Assembly: GCA_002869565.1 (NCBI GenBank)
Contig: PKUJ01000037.1
Location: 43,392-107,391, forward strand
Length of the DNA: 64,000 nucleotides
Direction of reading: 5' to 3'
Source: Arcobacter sp.
Lineage (GTDB): Bacteria; Campylobacterota; Campylobacteria; Campylobacterales; Arcobacteraceae
The notes beneath the pieces are model-generated. The model saw nothing but the letters and a program-made list of their open reading frames with translations. It had not been told where the DNA came from and did not search any database. A program made the translations under genes and the position numbers. Positions 27,571 to 37,043 of this stretch are shown piece by piece. Positions within the stretch are counted from its first letter, which is position 1. The number at the start of each line of letters is the position of its first letter.

Positions 27571-28776
27571 CTAAATTTGTTTGAATCTGTAAGCATTATG
27601 TTTCAATTTTTCCCTAATTTCTTTTTGGTGTTCTTGACCTTTCGTTTCTAAAGCTATAGTAACGTGGGCCTCACCAAATTCAAGTTTGATAGAGTCTCTA
27701 TCATAATCTATTTGTACTATGTTAGCAGAACATTCAGAAAAGATTTCTGTTAGATGGGTAAGAGCACCTGGTTTATCCATAAGTGTAACAATTAGGTTCA
27801 TTTTTCTGCTTGATTTTACTAAACCTTTTTCTATAATTTGTGAAAGCATAGTAACATCAATATTACCACCTGAAATTAGTGCACAAACTTTTGAATCTTC
27901 TATTTCAATTTTTTCGTGCATAATTGCAGCCGTTGAAACAGCACCTGCACCTTCAACGACAAGTTTGTGTTTTTCTAATAAAAATAAAACTGCATTTGCA
28001 ATTTCATTATCACTAACTTCAACTATATGATCTACATAATCAATTATTATTTCAAGAAGTTTTGGATTTACATCTCTAACAGCAATTCCATCTGCAATAG
28101 TTCTAACGCTTGCAGAATCTATTGGCATTTGAGATTTGTAAGATTCTTTCATTCCTCTTGCACCTGATGCAACTACGCCAATTATTTTTATATCTGGATT
28201 GATACTTTTTGCTGCAATGGCAATTCCTGAAATAAGTCCACCACCACCAATTGGAACAATAATTTGTTTCATATCTTTGATATCTTCAAGGATTTCTAAT
28301 GCAATAGTTCCTTGTCCTGCAATAACATCATCATCTGCAAAAGGGTGAATAAACTCTTTATTATTTTCTTCAGAAAATTTAATTGCTGCTTCATAGGCTT
28401 CATCAAAGTTTTCTCCATGAAGAACAACATTTGCTCCATATGATTTAACCCCGCTTACTTTAGTCAAAGGAGTAGCTTCAGGCATGAAGATAGTTGCTTC
28501 GCAAGCAAAGTATTGCGCAGCATAAGCTAATCCTTGTGCATGATTCCCTGCACTTGCAGCAACTACACCTTTTTCTCTTTTTTCTTTAGGCAAGTTTGCA
28601 ACTCTATTGAATGCACCTCTTAATTTAAAGCTTCCTGTTAATTGTAAGTTTTCTTTTTTTAAATAGATTTCACTGTTAAAAGTAGAACTTAGAATCGGAG
28701 CCTTTGTTAAAGGAGTATTCTCTGCAATGCCTTCTAGGTTTTTCTTAGCTTCTTTTATATCGTTTAATGTAATCAT
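27571..28776 (-). CDS. ilvA: Threonine ammonia-lyase (threonine dehydratase)
   Basis: PLP enzyme that deaminates threonine to 2-oxobutyrate, the first step of isoleucine synthesis. The PLP lysine lies in GSFKLRGAFNRV near residue 51, the glycine loop in PIGGGGLISGIA near 185, and a single ACT domain fills about residues 325-401. One ACT domain rather than two suggests the shorter, catabolic or feedback-simplified type. The ATG at 28776 gives the usual MITLNDIKEA start; an in-frame ATG 15 bases earlier cannot be excluded, and neither has a strong ribosome site. Confidence 0.9.
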   Translation of the reverse strand: MITLNDIKEAKKNLEGIAENTPLTKAPILSSTFNSEIYLKKENLQLTGSFKLRGAFNRVANLPKEKREKGVVAASAGNHAQGLAYAAQYFACEATIFMPEATPLTKVSGVKSYGANVVLHGENFDEAYEAAIKFSEENNKEFIHPFADDDVIAGQGTIALEILEDIKDMKQIIVPIGGGGLISGIAIAAKSINPDIKIIGVVASGARGMKESYKSQMPIDSASVRTIADGIAVRDVNPKLLEIIIDYVDHIVEVSDNEIANAVLFLLEKHKLVVEGAGAVSTAAIMHEKIEIEDSKVCALISGGNIDVTMLSQIIEKGLVKSSRKMNLIVTLMDKPGALTHLTEIFSECSANIVQIDYDRDSIKLEFGEAHVTIALETKGQEHQKEIREKLKHNAYRFKQI

Positions 28777-28810
28777 TTTTTTTCTTTTCATATTTATTAT
28801 TTTGAATAGT

Positions 28811-28872
28811 ATCTAAAAATAGTTTTTATGTTTATAAATAAAACTATTTTTAGATAGAGCCCAAGGCTCTAT
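28811..28872 (-). terminator. Double hairpin between metE and ilvA
   Basis: Two adjacent inverted repeats follow the end of metE on the minus strand: ATAGAGCC-caa-GGCTCTAT (28854-28872, overlapping the last metE codons) and a perfect 16-bp repeat ATCTAAAAATAGTTTT with its complement (28811-28855). Together they probably terminate metE before ilvA. Confidence 0.65.
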
Positions 28873-31139
28873 CCATTTTCCTTTCTAATATTATTTACAG
28901 CAATTACCATGTTTTTAAGGCTTGGAATAACTTCTTCCCACTTTCTTGTTTTTAATCCACAATCTGGATTTATCCATAGTTGTTTTTTTGGTAAAACTTC
29001 AAGTAAAAGTTTTATTTGTTTTTCTATCTCTTCTACGCTTGGGATTCTTGGAGAGTGAATGTCATATACTCCTGGTCCAACTTCTTGTTTATACCCAACT
29101 TTTGCAAATATTTTTAGTAGTTTATTACCACTTCTTGCAGTCTCAATAGAAATAACATCCGCATCCATATCTTCAATTGTTTTAATTATATCGTTGAAAT
29201 CACTGTAACACATATGAGTATGAATCTGTGTTTTTGCATCTGCACTTGATACTGCGAATTTAAAACTTTCTACGGCCCATTTCTCATATGCAACTCTTTT
29301 TTCATCTCTTAAAGGATAACCTTCTTTAAAGGCTGCTTCATCTACTTGGATAATTTTTATTCCATTTTTTTGTAAATCATCAATTTCATCATTAATTGCT
29401 AAGGCGATTTGTGTTGCAACTTCACTTCTTTCTTTGTCATCTCTTACAAATGACCAATTTAAAATTGTAACTGGTCCTGTTAACATTCCTTTTACAACTT
29501 TTGAAGTTTTACTTTGAGCATACTTAAGCCATTGTACTGTCATAGGTTTTGGTCTAGAAATATCTCCATAAATAAATGGAGGTTTTACACATCTGCTTCC
29601 ATAACTTTGAACCCAAGCATTTTGAGTAAAACCATAACCTTTTAGTTGTTCACCAAAATATTCAACCATGTCATTTCTTTCAGGTTCTCCATGAACTAAG
29701 ATATCTAATCCTAACTCTTCTTGTATTTTAATTGAATAATCAATATATTCTTTCATTTTTATTTCATAAGAGTTTTTGTCTATTAATCCTTTTTTATATT
29801 CTAGTCTTGCTTTTCTTATTTCTGGTGTTTGAGGAAATGAGCCAATTGTTGTAGTAGTAAGTTCGGGATATTTCAAAATTTCTTTTTGAACTTTTATTCT
29901 TTCCTCAAAAATTCCATCTCTAGAAAATTTAGAACTGTTTTTTATTCTATTTTGAACATTCATATCGTGAATTTTATTTGAGCTTTTTTTATCTTTGTGA
30001 ATTTTTCTATTTTGTTCAATTTCATTTTTGTCTTCATTAGTTAATTCTTGATTAAAAAAGATTTTACTTAAGATTCTAATTTCTTCTAGTTTTTCATTTG
30101 CAAAACTTAGCCAAGATTTTATCTCTGTATCCAATTTTTCTTCATATTTTAGAGTATAAGGTACATGCAACAATGAACAAGATGTTGAAATTACAATATT
30201 ATCTTTTAAGATAGAGTTAGAGATGTTATCTAATAGTTGAATTGTTTTTTCAAAATCATTTTTCCAAATATTCTTTCCATTAACAACTCCTGCAAAAAGT
30301 TTTTTATTTGACATTTTAATAAGTTCTAAACTTTGAAGATTTTCTTTCCCTGAAATAAAATCTAATCCAAGAGCGTAAATTGGAGTATGTATTAAAACTT
30401 TTGTTGCTTCAATAGAATGGTCAAAATATGTTGTAACAATGATTTTTATATTTGCAGATATTTGGCAAAAATCTTCATAAGTACTTTTTAATAAACCCAA
30501 TAATTTGCTATTTTTATCTGTAGAAAAAATTGGTTCATCAATTTGTACAAAAATTTCATCATCTAAAGTTGATATCTCCTGTAGAAGCTCTTCGTATAAT
30601 GGTTTGATTTTAGCAAGTAATTCAATACAATCACCTCCATCAACTCTTTTTGCTAAACTTAAATAAGTAAAAGGACCAATTAAATTGATTTTAGTTTTTA
30701 TTCCTAATTCTTTTGCTTCTTTATACTCATTTATGATTTTTGAACTATTAAGTTTGTATTCATCTTCAAGTGAGAGTTCAGGAACAATATAATGGTAGTT
30801 TGTATTAAACCATTTTGTCATTTCCATTGCTACAGCATTTTTATTTCCTCTTGCCATTGCAAAATATAGTTCTTCATTTTCTAAATTTCTAAATCTTTTT
30901 GGAATAGCTCCTAAAAGTATTGAGGTATCTAAAATATTATCATAGTATGAAAAATCGTTACTACTAATTAATTCTATATTACTATCTTTTTGATAGTTCC
31001 AGTGTCTCTTTTTTAACTCTTTTGCTTTATCTTCAAGTTCATTAAAATCAATTTCTTTATTCCAAAAAAGTTCTAATGCCTTTTTTAATTCTCTTTGTTC
31101 ACCAATTCGTGGGTATCCAACTATACTATTTTTTATCAT
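28869..31139 (-). CDS. metE: Cobalamin-independent methionine synthase
   Basis: Transfers a methyl group from 5-methyltetrahydropteroyl-triglutamate to homocysteine. At 756 residues it has both barrels of the duplicated MetE fold. Zinc and homocysteine ligands are in IHTHMCYSDFND (His and Cys near 640) and WINPDCGLKTR (Cys near 725). The second barrel opens with TTTIGSFPQTPEIR. The ATG has AAAGGA seven bases upstream. It is divergent from trmD, with a small hypothetical gene between. Confidence 0.95.
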   Translation of the reverse strand: MIKNSIVGYPRIGEQRELKKALELFWNKEIDFNELEDKAKELKKRHWNYQKDSNIELISSNDFSYYDNILDTSILLGAIPKRFRNLENEELYFAMARGNKNAVAMEMTKWFNTNYHYIVPELSLEDEYKLNSSKIINEYKEAKELGIKTKINLIGPFTYLSLAKRVDGGDCIELLAKIKPLYEELLQEISTLDDEIFVQIDEPIFSTDKNSKLLGLLKSTYEDFCQISANIKIIVTTYFDHSIEATKVLIHTPIYALGLDFISGKENLQSLELIKMSNKKLFAGVVNGKNIWKNDFEKTIQLLDNISNSILKDNIVISTSCSLLHVPYTLKYEEKLDTEIKSWLSFANEKLEEIRILSKIFFNQELTNEDKNEIEQNRKIHKDKKSSNKIHDMNVQNRIKNSSKFSRDGIFEERIKVQKEILKYPELTTTTIGSFPQTPEIRKARLEYKKGLIDKNSYEIKMKEYIDYSIKIQEELGLDILVHGEPERNDMVEYFGEQLKGYGFTQNAWVQSYGSRCVKPPFIYGDISRPKPMTVQWLKYAQSKTSKVVKGMLTGPVTILNWSFVRDDKERSEVATQIALAINDEIDDLQKNGIKIIQVDEAAFKEGYPLRDEKRVAYEKWAVESFKFAVSSADAKTQIHTHMCYSDFNDIIKTIEDMDADVISIETARSGNKLLKIFAKVGYKQEVGPGVYDIHSPRIPSVEEIEKQIKLLLEVLPKKQLWINPDCGLKTRKWEEVIPSLKNMVIAVNNIRKENG

Positions 31140-31165
31140 TGTTTTATCCTTTAATTTTTATGTTT

Positions 31166-31516
31166 TTATTGAAAAGACAACAACAATGGTGGGTGTACTC
31201 CTGTTCGTCTAAATGCGAAGCAGACTGTATAATAAGGACATCTTGGGATAAATTTGAAATTGAGAATTGCTAGTTTAGTTTTTATTTTAAATATACAATC
31301 ACAATGACAAGGTTTAACACTATTTACACAAAAAGTATTTATTAACAAAAGTTCTTCTAGAGGAGGGGACTCTTCTTCCTCTTGTGAGTAGTCTGAAAGA
31401 TTTAAAGAGATTTTTTTAGAGAATACTTCATTATCACGCAAATTTTTTGCAGTAGTATGCATTGTAATTGCTACTAATGAGAAGTACTTTTTGCCAAAAC
31501 CTTTTAGAAATTTCAT
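31166..31516 (-). CDS. Hypothetical cysteine-containing small protein
   Basis: A 116-residue product that I do not recognise. The ATG has AAAGG nearby. The first 60 codons look like ordinary coding sequence of this genome (MKFLKGFGKKYFSLVAITMH, then an acidic stretch EEEESPPLEELLL). The second half is unusual: clustered cysteines (FCVNSVKPCHCDCIF, then CPYYTVC) and a GC-richer tail ending RTGVHPPLLLSFQ. The cysteines could bind metal. The tail may mark an old rearrangement or a spurious extension. Confidence 0.45.
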   Translation of the reverse strand: MKFLKGFGKKYFSLVAITMHTTAKNLRDNEVFSKKISLNLSDYSQEEEESPPLEELLLINTFCVNSVKPCHCDCIFKIKTKLAILNFKFIPRCPYYTVCFAFRRTGVHPPLLLSFQ

Positions 31517-31636
31517 TTTAAACCTTTATTTGAAAAAAGAATATAAATCATATATGCTTAATACAAAATAAAAAGGATTATGATAAACTACGGAAAAAGA
31601 AAAGGAAAATATACATTTTTATGTATAGGATTTAAT

Positions 31637-32314
31637 TTGAAATTTACATTTGTTACATTATTCCCTAATTTAATTGATTTTTATTTTCATGATTCAATAT
31701 TAAAACGAGCAGTTGAATCAAAGTTTATATCTTATGAATTTTTTAATCCAAGAGATTATACAACAAATAAACATTTGAAAGTTGATGCCCAAATGGTTGG
31801 TGGAGGAGCAGGAATGCTTATGACTTGTCAACCACTTTTTGATTGTTTAGACGAAATTAAGAAAAAAAATTCAGATGCCTATATTATTTTTCCTCTAGCT
31901 GCTGCAAAACCATTTAAACAAAATGATGCAAAGCGATTAGCAAAGAAAAAAAATATAGTATTTGTAAGTGGAAGATATGAAGGAATTGATGAAAGAGTTA
32001 TAGAAAAATATGCAAATGAGGTATTTTCTATAGGTGAATTCATTTTAACAGGTGGAGAATTACCATCTTTAACAATGGCAGATGCAATTTCTAGAAATGT
32101 TGAGGGAGTACTTGGAAACGCCGACTCATTGGTGATGGAGAGCTACGAAAACAATCTTTTAGAAGCACCATCTTTTACTAAACCTGAAAATTTCCAAAAT
32201 TTAAGTGTGGTTAAAGAATTCTTAAAGGGAAATCATAGTAAAATTTCCGACTTAAAATTCCAGATGTCAATTTGTAAAACAAAATATTATAGACCTAATA
32301 AGGAAACGAAATGA
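31637..32314 (+). CDS. trmD: tRNA (guanine(37)-N1)-methyltransferase
   Basis: SPOUT methyltransferase that makes m1G37 and prevents frameshifting. The start TTG at 31637 gives [17 protein letters not shown], the usual N-terminus, and has AGGA six bases upstream; an ATG 57 bases earlier would add an unrelated extension. The knot motifs are [14 protein letters not shown] and [13 protein letters not shown]. The length is 225 residues. It overlaps rplS by four bases. The usual upstream partners rpsP and rimM are not in front of it here. Confidence 0.93.
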   Translation: MKFTFVTLFPNLIDFYFHDSILKRAVESKFISYEFFNPRDYTTNKHLKVDAQMVGGGAGMLMTCQPLFDCLDEIKKKNSDAYIIFPLAAAKPFKQNDAKRLAKKKNIVFVSGRYEGIDERVIEKYANEVFSIGEFILTGGELPSLTMADAISRNVEGVLGNADSLVMESYENNLLEAPSFTKPENFQNLSVVKEFLKGNHSKISDLKFQMSICKTKYYRPNKETK

Positions 32315-32667
32315 AAAATAGATATATTGCAAGCTTTGAAGCAGCACAATTAGAGTCAAAAGAGATCCCTCAATTTAGAGCAGGAGATACTGTTAGACTT
32401 GGTATTGAAATTAAAGAAGGTGAGAAAAAGAGAGTTCAGTCTTTCGAAGGTGTTGTTATCGCTAGACACGGAGAAGGTGTTTCTGCAACATTTATCGTAA
32501 GAAAAATTGGAGCTAACTCTGTTGGTGTTGAAAGAATTTTCCCATTATACTCAGATTCAATTAAAACTTTTGAAGTATTAAGAACAGGAAAAGTAAGAAG
32601 AGCTAAGCTTCATTACTTAAGAGGATTAACTGGTAAAAAAGCTAGAATTCAAGAGCTTAAAAAGTAA
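32311..32667 (+). CDS. rplS: 50S ribosomal protein L19
   Basis: Protein of the 30S-50S interface. The 118 residues show the family pattern [30 protein letters not shown] and VERIFPLYS near residue 75-83, ending in a basic tail. It overlaps trmD (ATGA) and is followed by a clear terminator. Confidence 0.97.
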   Translation: MKNRYIASFEAAQLESKEIPQFRAGDTVRLGIEIKEGEKKRVQSFEGVVIARHGEGVSATFIVRKIGANSVGVERIFPLYSDSIKTFEVLRTGKVRRAKLHYLRGLTGKKARIQELKK

Positions 32668-32670
32668 TCT

Positions 32671-32692
32671 AACTAAGGCTAAAGCCTTAGTT
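32671..32692 (+). terminator. rplS: Terminator after rplS
   Basis: Perfect stem AACTAAGGCT-aa-AGCCTTAGTT followed by T-rich sequence, directly downstream of the rplS stop codon. Confidence 0.85.
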
Positions 32693-32700
32693 TTACTTTC

Positions 32701-33237
32701 ATGTTAAAAACTTTAATTTATACTGCATTACTTCCTGAAGCTCAATCATTAATTAACTTTTTAAAACTAAAACAGGATACTTCTGTTCAAAATTTACCTC
32801 AGGGTAATAAACTATATACTTCTGAAGACAATGAGTATTTACTAATAATATCTGGTATTGGTAAAAAAAATTGTGAAAAATCATTAGAATTTGTTTATAA
32901 AAACTTTGAGATAAAAAAAGCTATTAATATTGGGATTTCTGGTTGTAGTGATTCTTCTATAAAAATTGGAACTCTATTTTGTACAAATAGATTACTACCA
33001 AATATAAACTTCGCTGCAATTACAACTGTTGATGAACCTTTAATGAGTGATGAAAATTTAGAAACTCTTCTTGTAGATATGGAAGCTAAATATTTTGAAA
33101 TTATTTCAAAAAAATATTGTGATGATATTTATACTTTCAAGATTGTATCTGATTATTTAGAAGAAGAAATTCCTAAAAAAGCTTTTGTTATTGAACTTGT
33201 TCAAAACTCGATTCCAAATTTAAAAAAGTTTCTGTGA
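32701..33237 (+). CDS. Nucleoside phosphorylase/nucleosidase family protein
   Basis: A 178-residue protein of the purine nucleoside phosphorylase superfamily, shorter than standard MTA/SAH nucleosidase (about 230). The N-terminus LIYTALLPEAQSLINFLKL, the glycine motif NIGISGCSD, the signature VDMEAKYFEII and the late Asp in FKIVSDYLEEE match the fold and active-site positions of nucleosidases. The substrate could be MTA, SAH, 5'-deoxyadenosine or futalosine. Its TGA stop overlaps the GTG start of a radical SAM gene, so the two are coupled. Confidence 0.7.
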   Translation: MLKTLIYTALLPEAQSLINFLKLKQDTSVQNLPQGNKLYTSEDNEYLLIISGIGKKNCEKSLEFVYKNFEIKKAINIGISGCSDSSIKIGTLFCTNRLLPNINFAAITTVDEPLMSDENLETLLVDMEAKYFEIISKKYCDDIYTFKIVSDYLEEEIPKKAFVIELVQNSIPNLKKFL

Positions 33238-34493
33238 ATAAAAATATGACTTATTTAAACAAATTTGAGGATTCAATTCCTAAAACAAATTATAGAAATT
33301 TAACTTTAGAAAATCAGCAATTTATAAAAAAAATAGCACTTCAATATGAGTTCTCTTTTCAAGAATTAAAACAACTTATAGATTTTGCAATTGATTTTAA
33401 AATGTGGCATGAGGATGATATTTCTAAAATATTTAAAGAAGAGTATTCAAATAGAAAAAATGCTTTTAATGATATAAGAAAAATTTGGGAATCATTTAAA
33501 AATAGACCAAATTCTTATGAAAAGTTTTCAAAAGAGTTATATAAAGATGATGTGAGAAAATTCTCTTTTACTAAGTTTGAAGGTGAAAAAACTGCTCTTG
33601 GTTCTTGTCCTGTTGCTAGTCCTAATACAAGATGTTGTAACCTTTTAACTCTTGATGCTGTACAATCTTGTGGCTTTGATTGCTCTTATTGTTCAATTCA
33701 ATCTTTTTACAATCAAGACAAAATCGGTTTTGATGTGAATTTTAAAGAAAATCTAAAAAATCTAAAACTTGATCCAAATGAAACTTATCATATAGGGACA
33801 GGACAAAGTTCTGATTCTTTAATGTGGGGAAATAAAGAAGGTATCCTAGATGCACTTTTTGATTTTGCACGGGAAAATCCAAATGTTATTTTAGAATTTA
33901 AAACAAAGTCTAATAATATAAAATACTTTTTAGAAAATGATGTTCCTAAAAATATAATCTGTACTTGGTCTTTAAATACACCAACTATAATAGAAAATGA
34001 AGAGCATTTAGCTGCAACACTTGAACAACGAATAGAAGCTGCAAAAAAAGTATCAAAAAAAGGTGTTTTAATAGGTTTTCATTTTCATCCAATTATTCAA
34101 TATGAAAACTATTTAGAAGAGTATGAAGAAGTTTATAAAACTTTAATTAATACTTTTGATGCAAAAAAAGTTGTTCTTATCTCTTTTGGAACACTTACTT
34201 TTATAAAACCAGTTATAAATAAAATAAGAAGTAGAAGTTTTAAATCTAAAATATTACAAATGCCTCTTGTTGATGCAAATGGAAAACAATCCTATCCATT
34301 AGAATTAAAACGTGAAATGTTTAAGTCTGCTTATGATACTTTTAAACCTTGGCATAAAGATGTTTATTTTTATCTTTGTATGGAAGATGAGAGTTTATGG
34401 AAAGATGTATTTGGGTATGAATATGCAAGTAATAATCAAATGGAAGATATGATGAAAATGTCATACATGAATAAAATCAAACAAAACTCCTAA
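33234..34493 (+). CDS. Radical SAM protein of the spore photoproduct lyase family
   Basis: A 419-residue protein with the cluster motif CGFDCSYC (near residue 145) preceded by another cysteine-rich stretch CPVASPNTRCCN. The barrel continues HIGTGQSSDSLMWG and LEFKTKSNNIKYFL, and IGFHFHPIIQYENY matches the conserved late region of SplB-like proteins. Spore photoproduct lyase repairs thymine dimers in spore formers; here, in a non-sporulating lineage, the function is open (DNA repair or another radical reaction). The start is GTG overlapping the upstream stop. Confidence 0.78.
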   Translation: MNKNMTYLNKFEDSIPKTNYRNLTLENQQFIKKIALQYEFSFQELKQLIDFAIDFKMWHEDDISKIFKEEYSNRKNAFNDIRKIWESFKNRPNSYEKFSKELYKDDVRKFSFTKFEGEKTALGSCPVASPNTRCCNLLTLDAVQSCGFDCSYCSIQSFYNQDKIGFDVNFKENLKNLKLDPNETYHIGTGQSSDSLMWGNKEGILDALFDFARENPNVILEFKTKSNNIKYFLENDVPKNIICTWSLNTPTIIENEEHLAATLEQRIEAAKKVSKKGVLIGFHFHPIIQYENYLEEYEEVYKTLINTFDAKKVVLISFGTLTFIKPVINKIRSRSFKSKILQMPLVDANGKQSYPLELKREMFKSAYDTFKPWHKDVYFYLCMEDESLWKDVFGYEYASNNQMEDMMKMSYMNKIKQNS

Positions 34494-34501
34494 TTAATAA
34501 A

Positions 34502-35263
34502 ATGGCAAAAGAGAAAAACAAATTAAGTGATAGAGAAATTACATTAACCTTATCGGGTGGAGGAATTAGAACTGCTGCTTCACTTGGAGTAATAAAGTAT
34601 TTAGAAGAAAAAAATTTCAAAATAAAAAAAATATCAGGAACGAGTGGCGGTGCAATTATAGCCTTGCTTTATGCTTATGGTTTTTCAATAAAAGAGATTG
34701 AAGAATTCTTTTTTACTATAAATAAATGGGATTTATTCAATTTTAGATTTAGATTCAATTCAATATTAAGTTTGAATAGAATTGAAAAAAAACTAAGAGC
34801 TTTCATTAAAAATAAAGAGTTGAAAATTCCAGTTGAAATATGTGTAACAAATATTAAAACAGGAAAAGCAGAATATCATAATAAAAATGATTTAATAAAG
34901 TCAACCATTGCTTCTTGTTCACTTTTGCCATATTTCCCCTCAATTGAAATTGAAAATAAGCACTACGTAGATGGGGGATATAGTGATAATTTACCCAATA
35001 AAAATCTTTCTAAAATGAAGTACTTAAATATAAGTGTAAATGTTAACAATTTACCAAATGAATTTTCATATAAAAAAGATGTTTTACATAGAAGATCATT
35101 GTTTATTTTGACTCAAAGTGCTATGAAAAGAGCTAAAAAAAGAGCAGACTACTTTGTAAATATAGATAGTATTTCAGAAGTAAAATTATTTGATTTTAAA
35201 AGTTTTGATTTTGTTTTACAAGAGGGATATAAAAAAGTAAATGATGTACTAGAAATAGAATAA
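34502..35263 (+). CDS. Patatin-like phospholipase
   Basis: A 253-residue patatin-family lipid acyl hydrolase. The oxyanion loop is LSGGGIRTAASLG (near residue 18), the nucleophile Ser is in GTSGG (near 46), and the catalytic Asp in DGGYSDN (near 157), so the catalytic dyad is complete. There is no signal peptide; a basic N-terminus (MAKEKNKLSDRE) suggests a cytoplasmic or membrane-surface enzyme. It begins eight bases after the SplB-like gene and probably belongs to the same transcript. Confidence 0.85.
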   Translation: MAKEKNKLSDREITLTLSGGGIRTAASLGVIKYLEEKNFKIKKISGTSGGAIIALLYAYGFSIKEIEEFFFTINKWDLFNFRFRFNSILSLNRIEKKLRAFIKNKELKIPVEICVTNIKTGKAEYHNKNDLIKSTIASCSLLPYFPSIEIENKHYVDGGYSDNLPNKNLSKMKYLNISVNVNNLPNEFSYKKDVLHRRSLFILTQSAMKRAKKRADYFVNIDSISEVKLFDFKSFDFVLQEGYKKVNDVLEIE

Positions 35264-35335
35264 TATTTTTTATCATTTCTTGTTTTTAACCTTTATTAGT
35301 TAGAATCATGCAAAAGAAAAAAAAGGTTAATATTA

Positions 35336-35935
35336 ATGCTTCATGGAATTGTAGATTTTATTGTACAAACGGTTGGTGATTTAGGTTATGCGGGTATATT
35401 TATAATGATGTTTTTGGAGAGTACTTTTTTCCCTTTTCCTTCAGAAGTTGTAATGATTCCTGCTGGATATTTAGTTTATAAAGGTGAAATGAATATGCTA
35501 GTAGTACTTCTTTGTGGTATTACAGGTTCATTAGCAGGTGCGTTATTTAACTACTATTTGGCTATTTATGTGGGAAGATCAATTTTAATTCGATATGGTC
35601 GATATTTTTTTATTAAAGAGTCAACAATAATAAAAGCTGAAAACTTTTTTGCTAAACATGGGCATATTTCAACCTTCTCAGGTAGATTGATACCTGCGGT
35701 AAGACAATTGATTTCATTTCCTGCTGGACTTGCAAGAATGAATTTGTTAAGTTTTACTATATATACAACTTTAGGGGCTACTATTTGGGTAGTAATATTA
35801 ACTTTACTTGGATATTATATTGGTGATAATGAAGCCTTAGTTAAAGATTATCTATCAACAATTATTTACATTTTACTTGGACTTATTACTCTAGGCGCAG
35901 TGATTTATTATAAAAGAATAAATAAAGGAATCTAA
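35336..35935 (+). CDS. DedA family membrane protein
   Basis: A 199-residue inner-membrane protein of the DedA/SNARE-associated family, implicated in undecaprenyl-phosphate or lipid flipping. The signatures are FLESTFFPFPSEVVMIPAG (about residues 27-45), FFAKHGHISTFSGRLIPAVRQ (about 105-125) and FPAGLARMN. About five membrane segments are visible. AAAGG precedes the ATG. Confidence 0.88.
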   Translation: MLHGIVDFIVQTVGDLGYAGIFIMMFLESTFFPFPSEVVMIPAGYLVYKGEMNMLVVLLCGITGSLAGALFNYYLAIYVGRSILIRYGRYFFIKESTIIKAENFFAKHGHISTFSGRLIPAVRQLISFPAGLARMNLLSFTIYTTLGATIWVVILTLLGYYIGDNEALVKDYLSTIIYILLGLITLGAVIYYKRINKGI

Positions 35936-35936
35936 A

Positions 35937-36572
35937 CTGAAAAAAGCAATAGTTACGGGGTATTCTTCTGGAATTGGTAAAGCAATTTGTGAAGTTTTAA
36001 TAGAAAATAATTATAAAGTATTAAATCTTAAAACTAGACTTGAAGATACAGTAAATCTTGAAAAAGAAGTGAAAGATTTATTAAAAAAACATGATATAAA
36101 TTTACTTGTAAACTGTGCTGGAGTAGGTGTTTTTAAACCTCATGAAGAGATATCTATTTTAAAAATAAAAGAGTTAATAGATGTAAATCTAACTGCACCA
36201 ATTATCCTTTCAAACTTATGCCTAAGAAGTCTTAAAAAAACAAAAGGTCATATTATAAATATAGCTTCTATTGAAGCAATAAGACATTCAAAATTTTCTG
36301 CACTTTATACTGCAACTAAATCTGGTTTAAGAGATTTTGGATTAGCACTTTTTGAAGAGCTTAGACGTGCAGATGTAAAAGTTACAACTATAAATCCGGA
36401 TTTAACAAAAACAAACTTTTTTGATGATTTTAATTTTGAACCAAGTGAAAATAAATCTGCTTATCTTTTAGCTGAAGATATTGCAAAAGCTGTTATAAAA
36501 ATAATTGAATTTGATGGAGTTGTGACGGATATTACTATCCGGCCACAACGTCTTGAAATTAATAAAAAGTAA
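35937..36572 (+). CDS. Short-chain dehydrogenase/reductase with CTG start
   Basis: A 211-residue SDR. Reading from CTG at 35937 gives KKAIVTGYSSGIGKAI, the dinucleotide-binding motif, which the first ATG (36069) would miss. NCAGVGVF, the catalytic Ser (IASIEAI) and YTATKSG follow. AAGGA lies seven bases before the CTG, and an in-frame stop at 35919 rules out a longer frame. So either CTG is used or an ATG was mutated. The substrate is not evident. It begins one base after the dedA stop codon and ends against the ThrE-type pair. Confidence 0.78.
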   Translation: MKKAIVTGYSSGIGKAICEVLIENNYKVLNLKTRLEDTVNLEKEVKDLLKKHDINLLVNCAGVGVFKPHEEISILKIKELIDVNLTAPIILSNLCLRSLKKTKGHIINIASIEAIRHSKFSALYTATKSGLRDFGLALFEELRRADVKVTTINPDLTKTNFFDDFNFEPSENKSAYLLAEDIAKAVIKIIEFDGVVTDITIRPQRLEINKK

Positions 36573-37043
36573 CTATATAATTGGCCTATTGTACCGTATA
36601 TAATAAAGTGATGGTAGAGCTAGTCCAAATCCAATACCACCAAGTATTATAATTGCTTTTAATGCATTATCAACAAACATTACAATCAACTCTGGCGTAA
36701 CTCCATGGGCATTCATATCTATTAGGTTTATCATAGCTGTAAAGGCAAAAGTTCCTGGAAGAAGTGGAATAATTGATGCAATTGTATAAACAGGTCTTGG
36801 GATTTTATATTTTCTAGACCAATATAAAGCAATAACTCCTATTGTTGTTGAAGCTAAAAAAGTTGCAAGTTCTATTGGTATTTCTAGATCCATTAGAACA
36901 TATCTTGTTGTAAATGTTATTGCCCCACCCATTCCACAATATACTAAGGTATATTTAGGAACATTAAAAACCATACCAAAGCCAACTGCTGGGATAGCTG
37001 CAAAGATAGCGTTTAAAATATATTGTATTAGAATATCACTCAT
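36573..37043 (-). CDS. Threonine/serine exporter, C-terminal (ThrE_2-type) subunit
   Basis: A 156-residue membrane protein with about five helices, matching the C-terminal half of ThrE-like exporters (AIFAAIPAVGFGMVFN, PLLPGTFAFTAMINL). It is immediately downstream of the N-terminal-half gene with no gap, and the two probably form one split transporter. The substrate assignment rests on family membership only. Confidence 0.8.
   Translation of the reverse strand: MSDILIQYILNAIFAAIPAVGFGMVFNVPKYTLVYCGMGGAITFTTRYVLMDLEIPIELATFLASTTIGVIALYWSRKYKIPRPVYTIASIIPLLPGTFAFTAMINLIDMNAHGVTPELIVMFVDNALKAIIILGGIGFGLALPSLYYIRYNRPII

Noticed and set aside
31140..31520. A SAM or cobalamin riboswitch upstream of metE
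   Set aside because: The metE leader is short, no conserved riboswitch core is recognisable, and the opposite side is occupied by a plausible small gene.
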